Shown here: piece after piece, positions 1 to 6,137 of the stretch
Position numbering within the stretch: the stretch's first letter is position 1
How the letters are laid out: every line of letters begins with the position of its first letter
From: an uncultured Caulobacterales bacterium
GTDB lineage: Bacteria > Pseudomonadota > Alphaproteobacteria > Caulobacterales > Maricaulaceae
Assembly: GCA_938007945.1 (NCBI GenBank)
Contig: CALLME010000112.1
Coordinates: 1-7,496, forward strand
Direction of reading: 5' to 3'
DNA length: 7,496 nucleotides
Notes under the pieces: model-generated
What the model was told of the DNA's origin: nothing
Databases searched by the model: none
What the model saw: only the letters and a program-made list of their open reading frames with translations
Position numbers and translations under genes: made by a program

Positions 1-1
1 T

Positions 2-151
2 TGCCGCTTGCACGAAAGTCCGAACCTTTATGTCGCAAGTAGTAGCGTCTTCCCAACGTCAGGCTGGGCGAACCCGACGGTTACGATTATGGCTCTCGCG
101 GAGCGGTTAGGGGATCATATTATCAACAATTCTCACGACCATCCCAAATAA
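2..151 (+). CDS. GMC family oxidoreductase, C-terminal fragment (5' end outside window)
   Basis: Reading from base 2 gives 49 codons and a TAA stop at 149-151. The peptide contains SPNLYVASSSVFPTSGWANP followed by TVTIMALAERLGDHI, the hallmark C-terminal end of GMC flavoprotein oxidoreductases (choline dehydrogenase, alcohol dehydrogenase AlkJ and relatives). In that family the segment closes the FAD site, and the Asn of the ANPT motif (residue 24 of this fragment) matches the second residue of the catalytic His-Asn/His pair. Family members oxidise primary or secondary alcohols, sugars or sterols using FAD. The substrate cannot be told from this end alone. The short tail after the last helix (NNSHDHPK) is unremarkable. 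The gene is cut by the window edge, not visibly broken. Its position upstream of a ferredoxin reductase would suit an alcohol dehydrogenase in a monooxygenase pathway, but that is inference. Confidence 0.88.
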   Translation, partial: CRLHESPNLYVASSSVFPTSGWANPTVTIMALAERLGDHIINNSHDHPK

Positions 152-170
152 ACATAAACGTTATTTCTTA

Positions 171-194
171 AGATTGCGCAATCTAAATTAGATT
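171..194. promoter_or_regulatory. Overlapping palindromes, candidate operator upstream of the NhaC-type gene
   Basis: AGATTGCGCAATCT at 171-184 is a perfect 14-base palindrome. It shares its right arm with a second inverted repeat, AATCTAA-A-TTAGATT at 180-194, so the AATCT/AGATT half-site occurs three times in 24 bases. There is no loop and no T-tract, so a transcription terminator for the preceding GMC gene is unlikely. A dimeric regulator binding site in the gap before the antiporter-asparaginase pair is the better reading. Which regulator binds is unknown, and no regulator gene lies in the window. Confidence 0.4.
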
Positions 195-249
195 CGTGAC
201 TTGTCGTTCTGTAAACACTTACAAACGCTTCAATCGTACTCAAAAAATT

Positions 250-278
250 TTTAGAATGATCTCAGAAGTTGGTATGAT
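250..278 (+). promoter_or_regulatory. Putative sigma-70-type promoter for the antiporter-asparaginase pair
   Basis: TTTAGA (250-255) and TATGAT (273-278) are 17 bases apart, matching the -35/-10 consensus at 4 of 6 and 5 of 6 positions. They lie downstream of the palindromes at 171-194 and about 85-130 bases before the candidate start codons. This is a consensus match only, in AT-rich DNA where such matches are common. Confidence 0.3.
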
Positions 279-362
279 GACGTCTTATTACTTGGCTTTC
301 TTTGTTTTTGGGATTGCTTGTTTGAAGTCTTGCTGCTTGAAGTGAACTTTGTAATCTAAACA

Positions 363-1916
363 ATGCTGATATACAGAAATGTATTTTTTCATTCATTGAT
401 GAGGTCTAGTGTAGTGATAGCCGATCCTAGTTTTACCTCAATTATTCCAATCATTATAACGCTAATTCTCTCACTCTTTACCCGTAATGTTGTTATTGGT
501 TTGTTTTTTGGAATACTCTCTGGCGTTTTTTTACTTCATGGCCTCAATCCATTTGTCGCTATGGATAAACTTATAGGCCACTATTTAGTCGGACAGGTCT
601 CAGATAGTTATAATGCTTCTGTTATTACCCTCTTGGTCTTTATTGGCGGGTTTATTCATTTGATAGAAAAGTCAGGCGGCGGTCCAGCCTTTGCCAATTC
701 TGTGACCCGCTACATTAATTCCAAGCGTAAAGGTCAGATGTTCGCCTGGATGGGAGGCATAGTGTTGTTCTTCTCTGATATTGGAACGCCTCTTATTGTC
801 GGGCCGATTTTTCAACCCCTCTTTGATAAAATGAAATTGTCACGAGAAAAGCTGGCGATGATTGTGGACTCAACAGCGTCACCCGTGGCAATCCTTGTGC
901 CCTTTATTGGGTGGGGTGTTTACATCATGAGCCTGATTGATAATGAAATCGGCACGGTTTACTCAGACTTAAACTCTCTTGAGATTTTCGTGGACGCTGT
1001 ACCTTTTCAATTTTACGCTATTTTAGCAGTGCTCCTCATTCCGTGGCTGACGCTAAGCCTAACAGATATTGGCCCTATGGCGGTCGCGGAACGCACGGCC
1101 GCAAAGGGGTTAGCAAGCCGCGGTATGCTGCGTGGGGAAGGCGGGAAAGCACCTGAAATTTTCACCCATGAAAAAGCAAGTGCGAGCTTTGTGTTTATTC
1201 CTTTAACTCTTTTGGCCGCAACATTGCTTATTGTCATTATTCCACTGGGATTTCCAAGTAAGCCAGTCCCAGGTGCAGTGTTTAGAACGGCGCTGGCGAC
1301 GGGATATTTCTTCGCCGCTGTTGCTATCATTTTATTAATGGCGAAGACGGGCGTTAGGCCGTTAGTGGAAAGCATAGGGATTTACCTCAAAGGCATGAAC
1401 GGCATGATGCAAATCGCCATCATTTTAGTTCTTGCCTGGAGCTTAAGTGTCATTGGTAAAGATTTAGGCGCGCCCGCATATATTGCTGGCGTAGTTGAAA
1501 ATGGATTTCCGCCTTGGCTACTCCCCGCTATTGTTTTCCTGCTCGGTGGGATAATTTCATTCGCCACGGGGTCATCTTGGGGAACTTTTGCTTTGATGTT
1601 CCCCTTAGTCATCCCTGCAGCAGCCGCGCTAGACGCGCCCTTGGCAGTTGTCGTCGCCTCAGTGCTCTCAGGCGGCTTATTTGGAGATCACTGCTCACCT
1701 ATTTCAGACTCGACTATTTTGTCGTCAACAGGCGCAGGATGTGACCAATTTGAACATTTTAGAACGCAACTTCCTTACGCCTTATTGAATGGCTGTGTGG
1801 CGTTTTGTGTGTTTTTATTGGCGGGTATTTATCCAAACCCTCTGATGATGATTGTCGCCATTGCTATTCAAATAACAGTCTTGTTTCTGGTGGCGAAGTT
1901 GACGGGCCGTGAGTGA
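363..1916 (+). CDS. nhaC: NhaC family Na+/H+ antiporter-like membrane transporter
   Basis: The 517-residue protein is very hydrophobic, with about a dozen membrane segments. It carries features of the NhaC family (COG1757): FFSDIGTPLIVGP (residues 136-148), STASPVAILVPFIGW (170-184), FATGSSWGTFA (400-410) and GDHCSPISDSTILSSTGAGC (441-460). Family members exchange Na+ for H+, and some (MleN) couple this to malate/lactate exchange, so the symbol is a family label and the substrate is open. The ATG at 363 has no Shine-Dalgarno sequence, nor does the in-frame ATG at 399. The GTG at 414 follows GAGG (401-404) by 9 bases and would start the protein at IADPSFTSIIP, close to where family homology usually begins, so a 500-residue product is quite possible. 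It ends 3 bases before an asparaginase-family gene, suggesting joint expression and a possible role in moving an amino acid or dicarboxylate. Confidence 0.88.
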   Translation: MLIYRNVFFHSLMRSSVVIADPSFTSIIPIIITLILSLFTRNVVIGLFFGILSGVFLLHGLNPFVAMDKLIGHYLVGQVSDSYNASVITLLVFIGGFIHLIEKSGGGPAFANSVTRYINSKRKGQMFAWMGGIVLFFSDIGTPLIVGPIFQPLFDKMKLSREKLAMIVDSTASPVAILVPFIGWGVYIMSLIDNEIGTVYSDLNSLEIFVDAVPFQFYAILAVLLIPWLTLSLTDIGPMAVAERTAAKGLASRGMLRGEGGKAPEIFTHEKASASFVFIPLTLLAATLLIVIIPLGFPSKPVPGAVFRTALATGYFFAAVAIILLMAKTGVRPLVESIGIYLKGMNGMMQIAIILVLAWSLSVIGKDLGAPAYIAGVVENGFPPWLLPAIVFLLGGIISFATGSSWGTFALMFPLVIPAAAALDAPLAVVVASVLSGGLFGDHCSPISDSTILSSTGAGCDQFEHFRTQLPYALLNGCVAFCVFLLAGIYPNPLMMIVAIAIQITVLFLVAKLTGRE

Positions 1917-1919
1917 TAA

Positions 1920-2873
1920 ATGTCAATGACCTCACGTATTTTAGCAATTTCGTTAGGCGGAACAATTGCCCTCTCTATAAAAGACGGGAAAGCTGTGCCT
2001 ACGGACGGGGCTGATCAACTCGTAAATGCAGCTGCTTCACATCAAGCTGATATCAAATGGTCAACTCATCAATTTCTGAATAAAGACAGCGTTGATATCA
2101 CACTATGCGATTTGGCGCGCTTATGCGTTTATATAAATTCAAAGAGCGCTAAATATAGCGGTTTCATCATCTCAACAGGCACGGATACCTTAGAAGAAGT
2201 GTCTTATTTCCTTCATGAAGCCTTTGGTCGCCGTTTAAACATAATCGTTACAGGGGCTATGCGTCCGCCTTATTCCAAAGACTTCGATGGAAATTTAAAC
2301 TTTAATTTTGCGACATCGACATGCCTGTCACATATAAACCAAAACCGCGGGGTTTTTGTTGCCATCTCGGAACATGTTATATCCGCTATAAATGTGGCCA
2401 AGAAAAGCTCTGTTCGATTAGACTCATTCGCGCCGGTTTATGGGGATGACGTTCATAGCTCCGCTGCCTTGCAATGCAGTCAAGATGAGCGGGCTTTTAA
2501 ATTGCTGTTATCTGACACGTCTGCTTTTGATGATATCAAAATTCCTATTATCGCCGTTTCAATAGGGACAACATTTGACACTTTGGTTCTGAACGATGTC
2601 GACGGTTGCGTCATATCTTGCCCAGGAGCATTCTCTTTGCCAAATCTAATAATTCCTAAGCTCCAAGAATTAGTCGTCCATATTCCTATCGTATTGGCGA
2701 GCCGCTGTATCCACAATGAGCCAGTACCAGATGATATATATCCTGGATATCTTACAAGGCAGGAAGACCTTGGTTTTTTAATACGAGATTACGCAAGATT
2801 ATCTCCGCAACAATCCAGAATAAAATTAGCATTTGCCATTTTAAGAACACGTCAAGCAAACACTCTCACATAG
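1920..2873 (+). CDS. L-asparaginase family amidohydrolase
   Basis: The protein has 317 residues, close to the usual 320-350 of bacterial L-asparaginases, which hydrolyse asparagine (some also glutamine) to aspartate and ammonia. Visible catalytic elements are SLGGTIA (residues 11-17, nucleophile Thr15), STGTDTLEE (85-93, with the Thr88-Asp89 pair), the GAMRPP strand (112-117) and a lysine at 161/162 in NVAKKSS, matching the conserved Lys of the active site. The frequent His of the HGTDT motif is Thr86 here. No signal peptide is seen, so it should be cytoplasmic. The start is three bases after the upstream stop, with only weak ribosome-binding sequence, suggesting translational coupling; an ATG two codons later (1926) is an alternative. 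Two 60-base lines I counted are 35-37% GC (21/60 and 22/60), lower than lines in the downstream genes (29/60 and 33/60). Type I versus type II, and asparagine versus another amide, cannot be decided by eye. Confidence 0.87.
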   Translation: MSMTSRILAISLGGTIALSIKDGKAVPTDGADQLVNAAASHQADIKWSTHQFLNKDSVDITLCDLARLCVYINSKSAKYSGFIISTGTDTLEEVSYFLHEAFGRRLNIIVTGAMRPPYSKDFDGNLNFNFATSTCLSHINQNRGVFVAISEHVISAINVAKKSSVRLDSFAPVYGDDVHSSAALQCSQDERAFKLLLSDTSAFDDIKIPIIAVSIGTTFDTLVLNDVDGCVISCPGAFSLPNLIIPKLQELVVHIPIVLASRCIHNEPVPDDIYPGYLTRQEDLGFLIRDYARLSPQQSRIKLAFAILRTRQANTLT

Positions 2874-2975
2874 GCTGCATCGGTCAGCATTAAATTAAAG
2901 AATAAAATTTTATCTCGCGAATATGTGCAGCGGGATTGTTTGAAGTTCTTTAGCGGAGGCGGTAAAACAAGCATT

Positions 2976-4199
2976 ATGTCAAAATCTGTAATCATCATTG
3001 GGGCGTCCCATGCGGCTGCCCAAACCTGCGTCAGCTTGCGTCAAACGGGCTGGGAGGGGCACATCACGGTCATAGGAGATGAAAAGGTGTTGCCATATCA
3101 CCGTCCGCCTTTGTCGAAAGACTTCTTGTCTGGACAAAAGACGATTGATGATATTCTTATTCGTCCAGCAGAGAGCTACAACGCTGCTGATATCGACATG
3201 AGGCTTGGTGTGCGCGTTGGTGCCATAAACCGAAATGACAAAACAGTCCTCACCGATAACGGTGAAACGCTTGCCTATGACAAACTCGTCCTAACAACGG
3301 GCGCGCGCATCCGCCGTCTTCCTGTACCAGGTGAAGATTTAGAGAATGTCTTTTACCTGCGGGATACGGTAGACGTGCTGTCCATAAAAGCGCGAGCCGA
3401 GGTAGTCAAAACTGCGGTAATTATTGGCGGTGGTTATATTGGTTTGGAAACGGCGGCCTCATTACGCAAGCAGGGATTAGATGTCACAGTGCTTGAGGCG
3501 ATGCCGCGTATTTTGCAGCGCGTCACCGCGCCCGTAATGTCGAAGTTTTACAAGCGCGTCCACACGGAAGAGGGCGTGAAAATAATGGAGAACGTCATCG
3601 CTTCCGAGATAAAGGAGAGCGATGACGGGCTTCGCGTTCTAACGTCTTGCGATAAAACGCTAAATGCCGATCTGGTTATCATTGGTATTGGCGTCATCCC
3701 CAATATTGAATTGGCTGAAGTCGCGGACCTTGAGATTGGTAACGGGATTGAAGTCAATGAATTTTGCCAGACCTCTGATCCGGATATCTATGCTGCTGGT
3801 GACGTAACATGGCATTATAACCCAATATACGATCAGCATATCCGGCTTGAGAGCGTGCCTAATGCGACGGAGCAGGGGAAAGTCGTCGCCGCGCATATTA
3901 ATGGAACGCCAAAACCCTATAATAGCCTGCCGTGGTTTTGGTCTGATCAATTCGATCTGAAACTGCAAATAGCGGGTTTATCCACCGGCTATGATGAGGT
4001 GATTATTCGCGGCGATAGCGCGACAGGTCGAAGTTTTGCGGCTTTTTATTTTAAAGGCGGAAAGTTTATCGCTGTTGATGCGGTCAATGCACCCCGAGAT
4101 TTTATGTTTGGGAAAATGTCGCTCACAAAGGGCAGAAACCTCAATCCTGAAACATTGTCTGATCTGAAGGCAGATTTGAAAATGGCCTATATAGACTAA
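2976..4199 (+). CDS. NAD(P)H-dependent ferredoxin/rubredoxin reductase (FAD flavoprotein)
   Basis: The 407-residue flavoprotein is of the rhodocoxin/putidaredoxin reductase type, which passes electrons from NAD(P)H through FAD to a small ferredoxin or rubredoxin serving a P450 or a dioxygenase. Visible in order are an N-terminal FAD dinucleotide fold with GASHAA (residues 9-14), LPYHRPPLSK (39-48), the TTGA strand (107-110), a second fold for NAD(P) with GGGYIGLE (151-158), the FAD motif IYAAGDV (271-277), and a C-terminal reductase domain starting near PWFWSDQF (319-326). I chose the ATG at 2976 over the in-frame GTG at 2925 because family homology begins at MSKSVIIIGA and GGAGG (2955-2959) lies upstream, although its 16-base spacing is long. 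The gene follows the asparaginase by 102 bases and precedes scoA by 50. No ferredoxin, rubredoxin or oxygenase is encoded nearby in the window, so its partner is unknown. Confidence 0.9.
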   Translation: MSKSVIIIGASHAAAQTCVSLRQTGWEGHITVIGDEKVLPYHRPPLSKDFLSGQKTIDDILIRPAESYNAADIDMRLGVRVGAINRNDKTVLTDNGETLAYDKLVLTTGARIRRLPVPGEDLENVFYLRDTVDVLSIKARAEVVKTAVIIGGGYIGLETAASLRKQGLDVTVLEAMPRILQRVTAPVMSKFYKRVHTEEGVKIMENVIASEIKESDDGLRVLTSCDKTLNADLVIIGIGVIPNIELAEVADLEIGNGIEVNEFCQTSDPDIYAAGDVTWHYNPIYDQHIRLESVPNATEQGKVVAAHINGTPKPYNSLPWFWSDQFDLKLQIAGLSTGYDEVIIRGDSATGRSFAAFYFKGGKFIAVDAVNAPRDFMFGKMSLTKGRNLNPETLSDLKADLKMAYID

Positions 4200-4249
4200 C
4201 AGCAATGCTTGTGCTTTCATGCGCTGAAATCTAAAACATTGGGGGAGGT

Positions 4250-4960
4250 ATGAGCAAAGTCTACAGGACGGCGAGTGACGCTATGCAGGGTTTATGTCAT
4301 GACGGGATGACCGTTATGTCAGGCGGCTTTGGCCTCTGCGGGATTGCAGAAAACTTGATTGCGGCACTGCGAGATAGCGGCGCAAAAGATTTGACTGTCA
4401 TATCCAATAATGCAGGCGTAGACGGTTTTGGCTTAGGGCAATTGCTTGAGACTAAACAGATCAAAAAAATGATCAGCTCTTATGTGGGAGAGAATAAGGA
4501 ATTTGAACGCCAATACATTGGTGGAGAGTTAGAGCTTGAATTTAATCCACAAGGCACACTCGCCGAACGTATCCGCGCAGGCGGGGCGGGTATCCCAGGG
4601 TTTTATACCAAAACAGGTGTCGGCACACTTATTGCTGAGGGGAAAGAGCACAAAGATTTTGCTAATGAGGGGGGCGAGGCAGAAACTTACATCATGGAGA
4701 CGGGACTTAAAGCAAACCTCTCTATCATTAAAGCGTGGAAGGGCGATGCAGAGGGTAATTTGATTTTCAAAGCTACAGCCCGAAATTTTTCACCCATGAT
4801 GGCGATGGCGGGAAAAGTGACTGTGGCTGAGGTGGATGAGATTGTCCCTATTGGCAGTCTCGATCCAAACTTCATTCATACGCCGGGTATTTTTGTGCAG
4901 CGTATTGTCCAAGCGGAATGCGAGAAACGCATAGAGCAACGCACCGTACGGGAGGCATAG
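4250..4960 (+). CDS. scoA: Succinyl-CoA:3-oxoacid CoA-transferase subunit A
   Basis: This is the alpha subunit of the two-subunit enzyme that transfers CoA from succinyl-CoA to acetoacetate or another 3-oxoacid, feeding ketone bodies and ketoacids into thiolysis. Its 236 residues match the family length. Signatures are DGMTVMSGGFGLCGIAENLI (18-37), ISNNAGVDGFGLG (51-63), FNPQGTLAERIRAGGAGIPG (98-117) and TGVGT (122-126). The Pro usual in GGFGLCGIPE is Ala33 here, a mild change. The leader is G-rich: GGGGGAGG at 4241-4248 ends one base before the ATG. GGAGG would sit too close, but the GGGGG at 4241-4245 can pair with the anti-Shine-Dalgarno sequence through one G-U wobble, leaving a workable 4-base spacer. 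The start matches family N-termini (M-x-K-V-Y). The beta subunit follows after 3 bases, so the two are co-translated. Confidence 0.94.
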   Translation: MSKVYRTASDAMQGLCHDGMTVMSGGFGLCGIAENLIAALRDSGAKDLTVISNNAGVDGFGLGQLLETKQIKKMISSYVGENKEFERQYIGGELELEFNPQGTLAERIRAGGAGIPGFYTKTGVGTLIAEGKEHKDFANEGGEAETYIMETGLKANLSIIKAWKGDAEGNLIFKATARNFSPMMAMAGKVTVAEVDEIVPIGSLDPNFIHTPGIFVQRIVQAECEKRIEQRTVREA

Positions 4961-4963
4961 GCC

Positions 4964-5620
4964 ATGGCTGATATAAAAACAGGATGGACGCGCGACCAAA
5001 TGGCGGCACGTGCCGCGCAGGAACTTCAAGATGGCTTCTATGTGAATTTGGGCATCGGTATTCCGACACTTGTCGCTAACCATATTCCAGACGGGATGAA
5101 TGTCACGCTGCAAAGCGAAAATGGTATGCTCGGTATGGGACCGTTCCCGACCGAAGACGAAGTTGATGCGGACCTCATAAATGCGGGTAAGCAGACCATC
5201 ACAACGCTACCGAAATCCAGCTTTTTTGACAGCGCCACAAGTTTTGCGATGATACGTGGCGGCCACATTGATTTGTCCATTCTGGGGGCCATGGAAGTCG
5301 CGGAAAATGGCGATATCGCGAATTGGATGATACCTGGTAAAATGGTTAAAGGTATGGGCGGCGCGATGGATTTGGTAGCAGGCGTCAAATGCTGCATTGC
5401 ACTCTTTGATCATACGAATAAACGCGGCGAGAGCAAGTTTATCAAAGCCTGCACCCTGCCGCTTACGGGGAAAAACTGCATTCATATGATTGTGACAGAC
5501 CTCGCCGTGTTTAACAGGCCCGCAGGGTCTAACCACTTTAAACTCATAGAGCTTGCTCCTAGGGTGACATTAGACGAAGTACAAGCAAAAACCGAAGCGC
5601 AAGTCGATTGGGGCATATAA
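4964..5620 (+). CDS. scoB: Succinyl-CoA:3-oxoacid CoA-transferase subunit B
   Basis: This is the beta subunit of the CoA-transferase, carrying the catalytic glutamate that forms the enzyme-CoA thioester. The signature LQSENG (residues 49-54) is intact, placing the catalytic residue at Glu52. Other family features are [15 protein letters not shown] (28-42), GMGP (57-60), [11 protein letters not shown] (70-80), [15 protein letters not shown] (98-112), the glycine-rich [11 protein letters not shown] (128-138) and the C-terminal [13 protein letters not shown] (194-206). The length of 218 residues is normal. GGGAGG (4950-4955) lies within the last codons of scoA, 8 bases before the ATG, an excellent ribosome-binding site and the strongest in the window. 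The two subunits therefore belong to one message. The upstream ferredoxin reductase is probably in the same transcript (50-base gap), but whether it shares the pathway is inference. Confidence 0.95.
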   Translation: MADIKTGWTRDQMAARAAQELQDGFYVNLGIGIPTLVANHIPDGMNVTLQSENGMLGMGPFPTEDEVDADLINAGKQTITTLPKSSFFDSATSFAMIRGGHIDLSILGAMEVAENGDIANWMIPGKMVKGMGGAMDLVAGVKCCIALFDHTNKRGESKFIKACTLPLTGKNCIHMIVTDLAVFNRPAGSNHFKLIELAPRVTLDEVQAKTEAQVDWGI

Positions 5621-5780
5621 ATGAGGTCTTCTGGTTTCGTTTATATAAATATCAATGAATTCTCCAATAAAGTAACAGGCAGAATGTTGGCCTTCCACGC
5701 GGATCCCAACTTCGTCAAGTCCAAATAAAAGCCTATTATGAGTTCAGATTAGAGTTCACGAAACCGTGATAGCTTTATTC

Positions 5781-5800
5781 TTGACCAAACGGTTTATAAT
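5781..5800. promoter_or_regulatory. Copy 1 of a duplicated operator-like element
   Basis: This 20-base segment matches the one at 5851-5870 at 16 of 20 positions, and the copies start exactly 70 bases apart. Its left half TTGACCAAA is identical to copy 2, while the right half (CGGTTTA) is a degenerate inverted arm. It overlaps the putative -35 hexamer, a typical position for a repressor site. Confidence 0.4.
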
Positions 5801-5809
5801 ATTTATATA
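5781..5809 (+). promoter_or_regulatory. Putative promoter before the small ORF / membrane protein group
   Basis: TTGACC (5781-5786) and TATATA (5804-5809) are 17 bases apart, a good sigma-70-like arrangement. The -35 hexamer is part of the repeated TTGACCAAA(C/T)GGT element, so a repressor bound there would block polymerase. A short inverted repeat, TCACG-AAAC-CGTGA (5756-5769), lies just upstream. No convincing terminator for scoB is visible in 5621-5780, so read-through from scoB is also possible. Confidence 0.4.
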
Positions 5810-5850
5810 GTTTGCATAGGCGGGAAGCGCCTCTTATTTTTAATTAGTAT

Positions 5851-5870
5851 TTGACCAAATGGTCATTAAT
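5851..5870. promoter_or_regulatory. Copy 2 of the operator-like element, TetR-type inverted repeat
   Basis: TGACCA-AA-TGGTCA at 5852-5865 is a 6-base inverted repeat around a 2-base centre. The TGACC/GGTCA half-sites resemble many TetR/AcrR-family operators. It sits 17 bases before the ATG at 5883 and just upstream of that gene's AAGGG ribosome-binding site (5871-5875), so it would lie in the leader of a transcript from the 5781-5809 promoter. No TetR gene is in the window, so the regulator is unknown. Confidence 0.45.
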
Positions 5871-5882
5871 AAGGGTAATTAG

Positions 5883-6101
5883 ATGTTGAAAACAATAACA
5901 CTTGCATGTCTTGGTGAAACAGCTCTTGCCTATACGGCTTACGCTTTCACAAATTCTCACTCGGACAAAGTCGACATCGGGAAGGTCTCCCCAGTCGTTG
6001 CCAAGTTTACCAACTCCCTGCCAGTTTTACGCCAAGTCAGTTCTCCGAAGTCTATGTTTGGCGTGAAAAATTCTCCGTACCGCTCGGCGTCGCAAAACTA
6101 A
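5883..6101 (+). CDS. Small hypothetical protein, possibly exported, probably frameshifted
   Basis: I do not recognise this 72-residue ORF. AAGGG (5871-5875) lies 7 bases before the ATG, a good ribosome-binding site. The N-terminus (MLKTITLACLGETALAYTAY) has a positive residue followed by an alanine- and leucine-rich stretch like a weak signal peptide, interrupted by Glu12. The last 25 residues in this frame (VLRQVSSPKSMFG onward) look unlike a normal protein. From about 6017 the frame two bases over reads PASFTPSQFSEVYVWREKFS, then VPLGVAKLNAAYTYLIKEKY, which looks far more like a real conserved sequence, and stops at 6155-6157. One lost base near 6003-6017 would explain this, giving an ancestral product of about 91 residues that ends 20 bases inside the next gene. 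No canonical slippery heptamer is seen. A pseudogene or a sequencing indel are both possible. Confidence 0.4.
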   Translation: MLKTITLACLGETALAYTAYAFTNSHSDKVDIGKVSPVVAKFTNSLPVLRQVSSPKSMFGVKNSPYRSASQN

Positions 6102-6137
6102 ACGCCGCTTATACTTATCTCATAAAGGAAAAATACA

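Noticed and set aside
1013..1375. Minus-strand open frames inside the antiporter gene (also at 1382-1612), the reductase, scoA and scoB.
   Set aside because: They lie wholly within well-supported + strand genes, lack recognisable motifs and ribosome-binding sites, and are shadow frames.
2902..2913. Perfect palindrome ATAAAATTTTAT between the asparaginase and reductase genes.
   Set aside because: It is composed only of A and T in AT-rich intergenic DNA, where such palindromes are common; no half-site match to other elements here.
318..2946. The 11-mer TTGTTTGAAGT occurs upstream of both the NhaC-type gene (318-328) and the reductase gene (2936-2946).
   Set aside because: In a 7.5 kb window several repeated 11-mers are expected by chance, and neither copy forms part of a clear promoter or palindrome.
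2925..2975. Upstream GTG start for the reductase, adding 17 residues.
   Set aside because: The added residues do not resemble the family, and homology begins at the ATG at 2976, which has GGAGG upstream.
5724..5779. Imperfect inverted repeat AATAAAAGC ... GCTTTATT after scoB as a terminator.
   Set aside because: The arms are AT-rich, unequal by one base and about 40 bases apart, with no T-tract after a GC stem.
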